A DNA stretch of 41,534 nucleotides from Symbiobacterium sp. (GTDB taxonomy: Bacteria; Bacillota; Sulfobacillia; UBA995; UBA9673). A program made the translations under genes and the position numbers. The notes below the pieces were generated by a model. The model was not told the origin of the DNA and did no database searches. It saw only the letters and a list, made by a program, of their open reading frames with translations. Shown here piece after piece: positions 7,714 through 14,923 of the stretch. Each line of letters opens with the position of its first letter. The stretch's first letter is position 1. The DNA lies in NCBI GenBank assembly GCA_020725405.1, contig DYFB01000035.1:1-41534 (forward strand), in the 5' to 3' direction.

Positions 7714-8035
7714 AATAACGGGCCGGCCCGGGCAGGCGGGGCCGGTCGGGACAAGGCGTCGACGGGGAGCGAGTAGGCCTCGCGCGAGGGTCCAGAGAGC
7801 CGGCCTTGGTGGTGGAAGCCGGCCCCGACGCGGAGGTCGAACATGGCCCTTGAGCCTCAGGTCGAAACGGCCCTCCGGGCCGGAGTAGGCTGTGACGGCA
7901 GGCCCCCGTTACCGGGCCGCGGCATCGGGCCTCAGGAGAGGTCCCTGTGCCGGCGTGAGGCCGGGAAAACCCGGCGAAACAGGGTGGTACCGCGAGTCCC
8001 CTCGCCCCTGAGCGGGCGAGGGCTTTTCGTTTTCT
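7714..8035 (+). promoter_or_regulatory. T-box riboswitch, methionine specifier, upstream of metG
   Basis: A complete T-box leader. Stem I begins near GAGCGAGTAG and has the distal CAGAGAGCCGG ... GGTGGAAGCCGG element. The specifier region reads CGAACATGGCC, giving ATG (7843-7845) as the specifier codon for tRNA-Met. The invariant T-box AGGGTGGTACCGCG is at 7981-7994 and is followed by a terminator. In the family, uncharged cognate tRNA pairs with specifier and T-box and stabilises the antiterminator, so metG should be expressed when Met-tRNA runs low. The leader start is inferred from the promoter. Confidence 0.93.
7999..8033 (+). terminator. T-box regulated intrinsic terminator
   Basis: A 9-bp stem CCCTCGCCC / GGGCGAGGG is followed by CTTTTCGTTTT. 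It lies directly after the T-box sequence and competes with the antiterminator, and it ends three bases before the metG SD. Confidence 0.9.
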
Positions 8036-8052
8036 AAAGGAGGTGCCGGATT

Positions 8053-9636
8053 ATGAGCGGAGAGAGGACGACGTACTACATCACGACTCCCATCTACTAC
8101 GCCGATAGCGACCTTCACATCGGGCACGCCTACTGCACCGTGGCGGCCGACGCCCTGGCCAGGTTCAACCGCCTGCGGGGGCGACGGACGTTTTTCCTCA
8201 CGGGCACCGACGAGCACGGGCAGAAGATCGAAGAGAAGGCGCGCTCGCTCGGGAAGGAGCCGCTGGCCCTCGTGGATGAGGTCGTCGCCCGCATCCTGCC
8301 CCTGTGGGAGCGGCTGGGGATCAGCTACGACGACTTCATCCGTACCACCGAGCCCAGGCACGAGGCGGTCGTCCAGGCGGTCTTCAAGCGTCTTCACGAC
8401 CAGGGCGACATCTACAAGGCCCAGTACGAGGGCTGGTACTGCACACCGTGCGAGACGTTCTGGCTCGAGCGGCAGCTCGGCCCGGAGGGCCGCTGCCCCG
8501 ACTGTGGGCGGGAGGTCCGGCTCCTCAAGGAGGAGAGCTACTTCTTCCGGCTCTCCAAGTACCAGGACCGGCTTCTCGAGTACATCGATAGGAACCCCGA
8601 TTTCATCCAGCCTCCCGGCCGGAGGAACGAGATGGTCAGCTTCGTCCGCCAGGGGCTCGAGGACCTCTGTGTCACCCGGACGACCTTCGACTGGGGGGTC
8701 CCCGTGCCCTTCGACCCCGACCACGTGGTCTACGTCTGGATAGACGCGCTGACGAACTACATCTCGGCCCTCGGCTACCTCTCGGACGACCCGGGCAAGC
8801 GGGAGCTCTTCGAGACCTTCTGGCCGGCCGACGTCCACCTTGTGGGCAAGGAGATCATGCGCTTTCACGCCGTTATCTGGCCCATCCTCCTGATGGCCCT
8901 GGGCCTGCCCCTCCCGAAGCGGGTCTACGGCCACGGGTGGCTCGTCCTGGACGGCGGGAAGATGTCCAAGTCCAAGGGGAACATCATCGACCCCCACCTC
9001 CTCATGGACAAGTACGGGGTCGACGCCGTTCGCTATTTCCTCCTCCGGGAGATACCGTTCGGCGCCGACGGGCGGTACTCGGAAGCCTCGCTCGTAGAGC
9101 GGGTCAACGTCGACCTGGCCAACGACCTCGGGAACCTGCTCAACCGGACCCTGACCATGGTGGAGAAGTACTGCGGGGGAGTCGTTCCCGCCCCCTCGCC
9201 CGAAGCCGACGACCGGTCCCTGGAAGGCCTTCTGGCCGACGTGGGTCCAAGGGTCGCGAGAGCCATGGACGACCTCCAGATACCCCCGGCTCTCGAGACC
9301 ATCTGGGAGCTCGTGGACCTGGGCAACCGGTACATCGAGGAGAACGCTCCCTGGAACCTGGCCAGGGACCCCGCCAAGCGGGACCGGCTCGATACGGTCC
9401 TCTACAACCTTCTCGAGGCGCTCCGGGCCGTGGCCCAGCTCCTCATCCCCTTCCTGCGCGAGACCCCCGGCCGCATCTGGGCCCAGCTCGGGCTGGGCGG
9501 GGACCCCGCCGAGGTCCGCTGGGACGAGATCACCGGCTGGGGCCGCCTGCCGCCGGGGACGAGGGTCGCCAAGGGGCAGCCGCTCTTCCCGCGTATCGAC
9601 CCCGAGGCGGCGCTGGGCCGGGGGGAGGGTGAGTGA
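8053..9636 (+). CDS. metG: Methionyl-tRNA synthetase, catalytic chain without C-terminal tRNA-binding domain
   Basis: Charges tRNA-Met with methionine. Class I signatures are HIGH at residues 22-25 and KMSKS at 303-307. A zinc knuckle uses Cys130, Cys133, Cys148 and Cys151. The anticodon-binding helical domain (GRYSEASLVERVNVDLANDLGNL, here in short pieces, onward) follows. The chain is 527 residues, whereas Bacillus-type MetRS is about 650 because it carries an appended EMAP/Trbp111 domain. Here that domain is encoded by the next gene as a separate chain. ATG 8053 follows the strong SD AAAGGAGGTG. Expression is under T-box control. The stop overlaps the next start by one base. Confidence 0.96.
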   Translation: MSGERTTYYITTPIYYADSDLHIGHAYCTVAADALARFNRLRGRRTFFLTGTDEHGQKIEEKARSLGKEPLALVDEVVARILPLWERLGISYDDFIRTTEPRHEAVVQAVFKRLHDQGDIYKAQYEGWYCTPCETFWLERQLGPEGRCPDCGREVRLLKEESYFFRLSKYQDRLLEYIDRNPDFIQPPGRRNEMVSFVRQGLEDLCVTRTTFDWGVPVPFDPDHVVYVWIDALTNYISALGYLSDDPGKRELFETFWPADVHLVGKEIMRFHAVIWPILLMALGLPLPKRVYGHGWLVLDGGKMSKSKGNIIDPHLLMDKYGVDAVRYFLLREIPFGADGRYSEASLVERVNVDLANDLGNLLNRTLTMVEKYCGGVVPAPSPEADDRSLEGLLADVGPRVARAMDDLQIPPALETIWELVDLGNRYIEENAPWNLARDPAKRDRLDTVLYNLLEALRAVAQLLIPFLRETPGRIWAQLGLGGDPAEVRWDEITGWGRLPPGTRVAKGQPLFPRIDPEAALGRGEGE

Positions 9637-9959
9637 TGAGGATAAGTATCGACGAGTTTGCCAAAGTGGCGCTGCGGACGGCCGTGGTCAAGGAGGCGGC
9701 CAGGGTCGAGGGGACCGACCGCCTGGTCCGGCTGAGAGTGGACCTCGGAGGTGAGGAGCGGCAGATCGTGGCCGGCATCGGGCTCCACTACGAGCCGGCC
9801 GGGCTCGTCGGGCGCACCGTAATCGTCGTGGCCAATCTCGAGCCCGCCCGCATCAGGGGCGTGGAGTCGGATGGGATGCTTCTGGCCGCTGTCCACGAGG
9901 GCGGCCTCACCCTTGTGACCACCGACTCCCCGGCTCCTCCCGGGGCGGTGGTACGGTAG
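9636..9959 (+). CDS. Stand-alone tRNA-binding (Trbp111/MetRS-beta) protein
   Basis: A 107-residue OB-fold tRNA-binding domain equal to the C-terminal part of long MetRS. Typical features are IDEFAKVALRTAVVKEA at the start, VAGIGLHYEPAGLVGRTVIVVANLEPARIRG (given here as its known pattern, split: VAGIGLHYEP; GRTVIVVANLEPA), and the end motif ESDGMLLAA. It probably dimerises and assists the truncated MetRS in trans. ATG 9636 overlaps the metG stop (TGATG); a GTG one codon earlier is possible. It is translationally coupled to metG and tatD (TAGTG overlap), so the T-box should control all three. Confidence 0.93.
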   Translation: MRISIDEFAKVALRTAVVKEAARVEGTDRLVRLRVDLGGEERQIVAGIGLHYEPAGLVGRTVIVVANLEPARIRGVESDGMLLAAVHEGGLTLVTTDSPAPPGAVVR

Positions 9960-10750
9960 TGGAGCTCTTCGACACCCACTGCCACCTCGCGGACCGGGCC
10001 TACGCCCGCGACCTCGACGAGGTCCTGGCCCGGGCCCGCGCGTCCGGGGTCGTCGGTCTGGCCTGCGTCGGATACGACGTGGCTTCTTCACGGGCTGCGG
10101 TTGAGCTGGCCGGGCGCCACGACCACGTCTGGGCTGTGGTCGGGGTCCACCCGCACCACGCCCGGGAGGCCGGTCGCGACTTTATCGGCGAGCTCAGGCT
10201 CCTGGCCCGCCGGCCCCGAGTCGTGGCCATCGGCGAGGCGGGCCTCGACTTCTACCGCGACCTCTCGCCGCGGCCGGTCCAGAAGGACGTCTTCCGACGC
10301 CAGGTCGACCTGGCTCTCGAACTCGGGCTCCCCCTCGTGGTCCACGACCGCGACGCTCACGAGGAAACCCTGGACGTCCTCAGCCGGGCCTACGGCGGGA
10401 GTCGGCCTGGCGATAGGCCGATCCGGGCCGGGGTGATGCACTGCTTCGCCGGGGACGCGGCCAAGGCCCGGGTATGCCTTGACCTCGGCTTCCACCTCTC
10501 GTTCGCCGGACCCATCACCTTCCCCAAGGCCGAGCGGGCGAGAGAGGCGGCCGCCGCGACCCCACTGGGCAGCCTTCTCGTCGAAACGGACTGCCCCTAC
10601 CTTGCCCCGCAGTCGCGGCGCGGGCGCCGGAACGAACCGGCCTTTGTGGTTGAAGTCGCCGCGGCCCTCGCGGCGGTGAAGGGGGTCGCCCCGGAGGAGG
10701 CGGCCGCCCGGACGACGGAGAACGCCCGCCGGCTCTTCGGCCTCGCCTAG
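9959..10750 (+). CDS. tatD: TatD-family metal-dependent hydrolase (YabD)
   Basis: A 263-residue TIM-barrel metal-dependent nuclease-like protein. It has the N-terminal DTHCHL motif (HxH), the GVHPHH segment, GEAGLDFY, PLVVHDRDAHEE, GVMHCFAG and the late ETDCPYLAP motif, which together give the metal ligands of the TatD family. Members act as 3'-5' exonucleases or D-aminoacyl-tRNA deacylase-like hydrolases; the exact substrate here is unknown. The GTG start overlaps the previous TAG by one base. It sits between metG and yabE as in B. subtilis. The RNase M5 gene that normally follows yabE is missing in this cluster. Confidence 0.94.
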   Translation: MELFDTHCHLADRAYARDLDEVLARARASGVVGLACVGYDVASSRAAVELAGRHDHVWAVVGVHPHHAREAGRDFIGELRLLARRPRVVAIGEAGLDFYRDLSPRPVQKDVFRRQVDLALELGLPLVVHDRDAHEETLDVLSRAYGGSRPGDRPIRAGVMHCFAGDAAKARVCLDLGFHLSFAGPITFPKAERAREAAAATPLGSLLVETDCPYLAPQSRRGRRNEPAFVVEVAAALAAVKGVAPEEAAARTTENARRLFGLA

Positions 10751-10751
10751 A

Positions 10752-10963
10752 ATACGCGGCGGTCCGGGCCGGGGATACTGGCTTCCGCGGCCGGTTCCAG
10801 GTGGCATCTCCGCACACGAGTACCATCTGTGCACACGTGTGGCAGGTACTCCTAGTAACTGTAAAGAGTGGCCCAGCAGGAAGCAGTGAGGTGCCCGCCG
10901 AAGGAGCGGTGCACTGTCGGCGCGGGAGGACGCCGGCGACAACCCAGACCCGGAGGCGCTCTG
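10752..10963 (+). promoter_or_regulatory. Structured leader region of yabE, class not identified
   Basis: About 210 bases between tatD and yabE hold several inverted repeats. GAGTACC (10818-10824) pairs with GGTACTC (10845-10851) around the palindrome CACACGTGTG (10832-10841). CCGC/GCGG with flanking GTGC/GCAC forms a hairpin near 10890-10914. CGGCG/CGCCG forms another near 10918-10935. The SD CGGAGG and a TTG start follow. YabE-type genes are c-di-AMP riboswitch targets in many Bacillota, but the ydaO core (for example GTCAGCTAAC) is absent. I cannot assign a known class. Confidence 0.4.
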
Positions 10964-12001
10964 TTGACCATCACCCCGCTTCGCGCCGTCGCTCGTCGCC
11001 TGGTCGGCCCGGCCCCGCGCCGCCTCTTCCTGGCGACGCTCCTGGCCGCGGCCTTCCTTGCCGCCTGGTTCGGGCTCGGATTCCGGGCCGCCGCCACCAT
11101 CGGGGTCTCGGTGGACGGCGAGGTCATCTTCCTCCGAACCCGGGCCGGCTCGGTCGGCGAGGCCCTCGACCGGGCCGGTGTCCCGGTGGGCGGCCGCGAT
11201 GTCCTCGAACCCCCGGCCGAGACTCCGATTGTCGACGGCATGATCGTCGAACTCAGGCGGGCCCGGGCGGTCGTCTTCGCTTTCCCGGAGCGGGAGGTCA
11301 CCGTCCTGACGGCGGCCCGGACGGTGGGAGAAATCCTCGAGACCACGCGGATCCGAGTCGGGCCCGACGACCGGCTCGAGCCCGGTCGCGACCACCCGGT
11401 GTCCGAAGGTCTGCGCGTGGTCGTCACCGAGGTCGTCCGAAGCTTCCAGCACCGTAAGGACGAGATACCGTTCGCCACCGTGGAGCGCGAGGACATGACC
11501 ATGACCCTCGGCCAGAGAGCGGTCGTCCAGGAGGGGGTGCCGGGCCTCCTCTACCGCCTCCTCCTGGTCGTCTATGAGAACGGACGGCAGGTCTCCTCCG
11601 AGGAGCTGTCCCGCGAAGTCTTGGCCCAGCCGACAAGCCGCATCGTGAAGGTCGGGACGGCCGGCACCATTGTCCGGGACGGTCAGACCATCAGGTTCCT
11701 GAAGCGCCTGACCGTCACGGCCACCGCCTACGAGCCGGGGCCCATAAGCTGCGGCGCCTACGCCGACGGCTACACGGCGGTCGGACTGCGGGCGACCCGG
11801 GGCATCATCGCCGTCGACCCCCGGGTCATCCCCCTCTGGACCCGCGTCTACGTGGACGGCTACGGGTTCGCGGTGGCTGGTGACGTAGGATCGGCCATCA
11901 AGGGGAACCGCATCGACGTGTGCTACGATACCTACGAGGAGGCCATGCGCTGGGGGGTGAGGAGGGTCAACGTCTACATCCTCGAACTGCCTTCCTCATG
12001 A
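10964..12001 (+). CDS. yabE: YabE-like cell-wall protein: DUF348, G5 and 3D domains
   Basis: A 345-residue exported or membrane-anchored protein related to RpfB/YabE. A basic start is followed by one hydrophobic segment (about residues 20-40). Two DUF348 units follow (VSVDGEVIFLRTRAGSVGE and the later VVFAFPEREVTVLTAARTVGE, both quoted within limits), then a G5 domain (about 155-235) and the C-terminal 3D domain with TATAYEPG, RGIIAVDPRVIPLWTRVYV, GDVGSAIKG and RIDVCYDT. The last carries the acidic residues that give the 3D domain its name and resembles MltA-type lytic enzymes. The TTG at 10964 is chosen for its CGGAGG SD; an upstream in-frame ATG at 10868 would add a non-conserved leader. 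It overlaps rsmA by ATGA. Confidence 0.92.
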   Translation: MTITPLRAVARRLVGPAPRRLFLATLLAAAFLAAWFGLGFRAAATIGVSVDGEVIFLRTRAGSVGEALDRAGVPVGGRDVLEPPAETPIVDGMIVELRRARAVVFAFPEREVTVLTAARTVGEILETTRIRVGPDDRLEPGRDHPVSEGLRVVVTEVVRSFQHRKDEIPFATVEREDMTMTLGQRAVVQEGVPGLLYRLLLVVYENGRQVSSEELSREVLAQPTSRIVKVGTAGTIVRDGQTIRFLKRLTVTATAYEPGPISCGAYADGYTAVGLRATRGIIAVDPRVIPLWTRVYVDGYGFAVAGDVGSAIKGNRIDVCYDTYEEAMRWGVRRVNVYILELPSS

Positions 12002-12942
12002 CGCCGACGGCTCCCCCCCCGGCCCGCACCGCCTCCAGGGTTTGCTCGCCCGCCTACGTCGCGGGTCTTGTCTCCGCCGGCCGGCTCAGACCCAGGCGCC
12101 GGCTCGGACAGACCTTCCTCGTCGACGAGAACGTCCTCCGGCGCGTGGTGGCGGCGGCCGGGCCCCTTGAGGGACGGGCGGTCGTGGAGATAGGCGCGGG
12201 TCTGGGCGCCCTCACCCTCGCCCTGGCGGCCGCCGGCGCGGCCCGGGTCCTGGCCGTGGAGAAGGACCTCGGACTGGCGACCCTCCTCGGAGAGAACACG
12301 GCGGGGTGGGAGAACGTAGAGGTCGTGCTGGGCGACGCGCTGGACCTCGACCTCGCCTCCCTGGCCGGCGGCGACCCGCTTGTCCTGGGTAACCTGCCTT
12401 ACAGCATAACGACCCCGCTCCTCCTGAAGCTCCTCCGCCCCCCGGTCTTCTGGCCGAGGGCCGTCGTCATGGTCCAGGCCGAGGTCGCCGAGCGCATTAC
12501 GGCCAGACCGGGGACGAAGGAGTACGGGACCCTGAGCCTGGCCGTGTCCCGGGTCGCCCGGCCCGAGCTCGCCTTCCGCGTCGGTCGCAACTCCTTCTAC
12601 CCAAGGCCCGAGGTCGACTCGGCCGTTCTCACGCTGGCGCGGCGCGAGGTCCCCGCCGGGGGGCTCGATCCCGCCGGGCTCGACCGCCTGGAGGTCGTCA
12701 TCAGGGCCGCCTTCGGCCACCGCCGGAAGAGACTGAGCAACGCCTTGGCCGCCGGGCTCGGCCTTGACCGGGAGACGGTGAGCCGCGCCGTCGCCGGGGC
12801 CGGCCTTGACCCGGGGCGTCGGGGTGAGACTCTCGACCTCGAGGAGTTCGTGACCCTGGAGCGAGCTCTGCGGGGTCTCCTCGGGGCCGCCGGTCGGGAG
12901 CCTTTGCCCTCGACCGATTCCCCGGGCTATAATCGCTCCTGA
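11998..12942 (+). CDS. rsmA: 16S rRNA (adenine1518-N6/adenine1519-N6)-dimethyltransferase
   Basis: RsmA (KsgA) dimethylates two adjacent adenines in helix 45 of 16S rRNA and acts late in 30S assembly. The 314-residue protein has RLGQTFLVDENVL, the SAM-binding VVEIGAGLGALTLAL, an acidic loop VEKD, the motif IV NLPYSITTP, and the C-terminal RRKRLSNAL. The ATG overlaps the yabE stop (ATGA). In B. subtilis rnmV lies between yabE and ksgA; here the two are fused into one coupled pair. A sigma-A-like promoter for the next gene lies inside the last 40 bases of this frame. Confidence 0.95.
   Translation: MTPTAPPPARTASRVCSPAYVAGLVSAGRLRPRRRLGQTFLVDENVLRRVVAAAGPLEGRAVVEIGAGLGALTLALAAAGAARVLAVEKDLGLATLLGENTAGWENVEVVLGDALDLDLASLAGGDPLVLGNLPYSITTPLLLKLLRPPVFWPRAVVMVQAEVAERITARPGTKEYGTLSLAVSRVARPELAFRVGRNSFYPRPEVDSAVLTLARREVPAGGLDPAGLDRLEVVIRAAFGHRRKRLSNALAAGLGLDRETVSRAVAGAGLDPGRRGETLDLEEFVTLERALRGLLGAAGREPLPSTDSPGYNRS
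12904..12933 (+). promoter_or_regulatory. Promoter inside the 3' end of rsmA
   Basis: TTGCCC (12904-12909) and a perfect TATAAT (12928-12933) are 18 bases apart. They lie within the last codons of rsmA and point to the YkuK-like gene, giving a leader of about 85 bases. Confidence 0.65.
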
Positions 12943-13024
12943 GGGCGCAGAATCGGTCCGTCGGGAGCCGCGCCCGGCCGAAGGACGGTGCCCGGGATAC
13001 GGGCGCCGGGAAAGAGGATGACCC

Positions 13025-13510
13025 GTGACCCCCGTGGAGTTCACCAGCCCGACCCGGGGACCTTTGACCTTCTCCGAGATGTTCGACGATATCAAGGGCT
13101 ACGTGTCCGAGGACCCGACCGCCTCCTACCGGCTTATCATCGGTACGGACTCCAGGGCGCGGGAGGACATCACCTTCGTCACCGCGGTGGTCATCCACCG
13201 GGTGGGCAAGGGGGCCCGCTACTACTACGAGAAGCGCAAGCACGGCAAGCTGGCCAGTCTGAGGCAGAGGATCTACTACGAGACAGCCCTCTCCCTGAAC
13301 CTCGGGAGCAAGCTCGCCGCCCGTCTGGCCGGGGAGGACTGGGCGAACATAGACCTGGATCTCGAGATACACCTTGACATCGGCCAGGAGGGCGCGACGC
13401 GGACCATGATCCGGGAGATAGTCGGGATGGTAACCGGGAGCGGCTTCGACGCCAAGATCAAGCCGGAATCCTACGGCGCGTCCGCGGTGGCCGACAAGTA
13501 CACCAAGTAG
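13025..13510 (+). CDS. YkuK-family (DUF458) RNase H-like protein
   Basis: A 161-residue protein of the DUF458/YkuK family, which has a predicted ribonuclease H-like fold. The family marks are the GTDS motif (IIGTDSRAREDITFVTAVV, first acidic residue), the aromatic YYYEKRKHGK stretch, and the late DLDLEIHLDIGQEG segment that supplies further acidic residues. The function is unknown in any organism as far as I recall; RNA or nucleotide processing is only an inference from the fold. The GTG start follows AAAGAGG. It has its own promoter in the end of rsmA and is followed by a tandem repeat array. Confidence 0.85.
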   Translation: MTPVEFTSPTRGPLTFSEMFDDIKGYVSEDPTASYRLIIGTDSRAREDITFVTAVVIHRVGKGARYYYEKRKHGKLASLRQRIYYETALSLNLGSKLAARLAGEDWANIDLDLEIHLDIGQEGATRTMIREIVGMVTGSGFDAKIKPESYGASAVADKYTK

Positions 13511-13519
13511 GCGGGAGGT

Positions 13520-13660
13520 CGCCGCACCCGGCGCCCATCGCTGCACCCGGCGCCCATCGTCGCACCCCGCCCATCGTCGCGCCCCGCCCATCGTCGCACC
13601 CCGCCCATCGTCGCGCCCCGCCCATCGTCGCACCCCGCTCCATCGTCGCGCCCCTCTCCC
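13520..13660. repeat. Tandem repeat array, 17-bp unit CGTCGCRCCCCGCCCAT, about 8 copies
   Basis: Eight head-to-tail units follow the YkuK stop by nine bases. The first two are 19-base variants (CGCCGCACCCGGCGCCCAT type). The next four are exact 17-mers, the seventh has one insertion and the eighth degenerates. The sixth base alternates strictly between A and G in successive units, so the true period is a 34-base dimer. The array ends about 100 bases before the -10 box of the protease gene. Confidence 0.9.
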
Positions 13661-13763
13661 CGGCCGCACCCACCCCCTCGTCGCGCGCCGTCGCGGGCCA
13701 CGGCCCGGGCGAGCCGTCCCAATCCCTTCACCTCGGCTAGCTGGCCGTTCTTCATCCGGCGCA

Positions 13764-13769
13764 TATAAT
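13764..13769 (+). promoter_or_regulatory. Probable -10 box of the protease gene
   Basis: A perfect TATAAT (13764-13769) lies 26 bases before the TTG start. No good -35 hexamer is seen 16-18 bases upstream, so an activator or another signal may be needed. The box also covers an in-frame ATG at 13768, which argues against that ATG as the start. Confidence 0.5.
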
Positions 13770-13794
13770 GGACCGACCGGAAGGAGGGAAGACA

Positions 13795-14841
13795 TTGGAA
13801 CACCTGCACAACGTTGTGAGCCGGCACGCCCGGAGGCTGATGGCCAAGGCCAACGTCGTCGGCGTGGGGGTGGGCTACAAGGAAACCGGGGGCCGCCAGA
13901 CCGACACCGAGGCCGTCGTCGTCCTGGTCAGCCGGAAGGTGCACCCCTCCAGGCTTCGCCGCGCCGACCTTGTTCCGAAGAGCCTGTCCGAGGCGAAGAC
14001 CGACGTGGTTGAGGTCGGCGAGCTCCGCCTTCTTCCCGCCCTCGGTCCCATCGAGGTCCCCGCCCTGGACGAGCCCAGCCGCCGGGTGCGCCGGCGCCCG
14101 GCCGAGCCCGGAGTCAGCCTGGGGCACTACCAGATAACCGCCGGGACGTTCGGAGCCCTGGTCTACGAGCGGGACACCCGGGCGCCCATGATCCTCTCCA
14201 ACAACCACGTCCTCGCCAATCTGAGCGACGGCCGGGACGGGAGGGCCAAACCCGGGGATCCCGTCTACCAGCCCGGGCGGTACGACGGCGGCGGCGTTAA
14301 CGACACCATCGCCCATCTGGAGCGGTACGTCCCCATCGTGCGGGCGACAACCGAGGATACGTGCCCCATCGCGCGGCGGGCCGAGCGGGTCGGGAACCTG
14401 TTGCTCTGCGCGGCCTTCCCCGGCCGGGAGATCCGGTTCTTGCGGAAGACCGGCGCGGAGAACCGGGTGGACGCCGCGGTGGCGGCCCTCATTCGACCGG
14501 AGGACGCCGTCCCGGAAATACTCGGCATCGGCCCGGTCGGCGAGGTGGCCGAGCCGCGGCCGGGGATGAAGGTTGTTAAGAGCGGCCGGACCACCGGCGT
14601 CACCCGTGGGGAGGTACAGGTCATCGGGGCCACGGTCCGGGTGGGGCTCGGAGAGGTCGGAGTGGCCGTCTTCACCGACCAGGTGGTGACGACGGCCATG
14701 GCCCAACCCGGGGACAGCGGTTCGCTGGTGCTGACCGAGGAGGACCACCGCCCGGTCGGCCTGCTCTGCGCCGGATCTTCCATGGCGACCGTGCTCAACC
14801 GCATCAGCAACGTGCTGGAGCTACTCCGGGTGACTTTCTGA
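13795..14841 (+). CDS. Trypsin-fold serine protease, Nal1-like, cytoplasmic
   Basis: A 348-residue protein with a recognisable chymotrypsin-type triad: His138 in LSNNHVLAN, Asp226 in NRVDAAVAAL and Ser308 in QPGDSGSLV. Residues 1-100 form a small N-terminal module (NVVGVGVGYKETGGRQTDTEAVVVLV) seen in bacterial proteins related to the plant Nal1 peptidases. There is no signal peptide or membrane segment, so it should act in the cytoplasm or forespore. TTG 13795 is chosen because AAGGAGGG lies six bases upstream, and because ATG 13768 overlaps the -10 box. The substrate is unknown. It stands where B. subtilis has the spore protease gene yabG, but the two families are unrelated. Confidence 0.85.
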   Translation: MEHLHNVVSRHARRLMAKANVVGVGVGYKETGGRQTDTEAVVVLVSRKVHPSRLRRADLVPKSLSEAKTDVVEVGELRLLPALGPIEVPALDEPSRRVRRRPAEPGVSLGHYQITAGTFGALVYERDTRAPMILSNNHVLANLSDGRDGRAKPGDPVYQPGRYDGGGVNDTIAHLERYVPIVRATTEDTCPIARRAERVGNLLLCAAFPGREIRFLRKTGAENRVDAAVAALIRPEDAVPEILGIGPVGEVAEPRPGMKVVKSGRTTGVTRGEVQVIGATVRVGLGEVGVAVFTDQVVTTAMAQPGDSGSLVLTEEDHRPVGLLCAGSSMATVLNRISNVLELLRVTF

Positions 14842-14882
14842 GGCGGGCGTCCAGGTCCCGCTCAATCGGGACGTCCCCAGAG

Positions 14883-14923
14883 CCGTCCGGTCCGGTGCGG
14901 GCTGGCCGCGCCGGACCGGACGG
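14883..14923 (+). terminator. Strong hairpin after the protease gene
   Basis: A perfect 13-bp stem, CCGTCCGGTCCGG pairing with CCGGACCGGACGG, closes a 15-base loop 40 bases after the stop. It is followed by TTCACAGTTCT. Likely terminator with a weak U tract. Confidence 0.75.

Noticed and set aside
7843-8037. Small ORF starting at ATG 7843
   Set aside because: The ATG is the specifier codon of the T-box leader, there is no SD, and the frame runs through the T-box and terminator.
10752-10963. ydaO-type c-di-AMP riboswitch before yabE
   Set aside because: The conserved GGGGACC and GTCAGCTAAC blocks of the family are not found; only generic hairpins are.
13520-13660. Possible CRISPR array
   Set aside because: Units are directly adjacent without spacers, only 17 bases long, and no cas gene is in the window.
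13471-14748. Minus-strand frame with Asp-Asp-Gly-Arg repeats
   Set aside because: The repeats are the reverse reading of the 17-bp array, and the rest is antisense to the protease.
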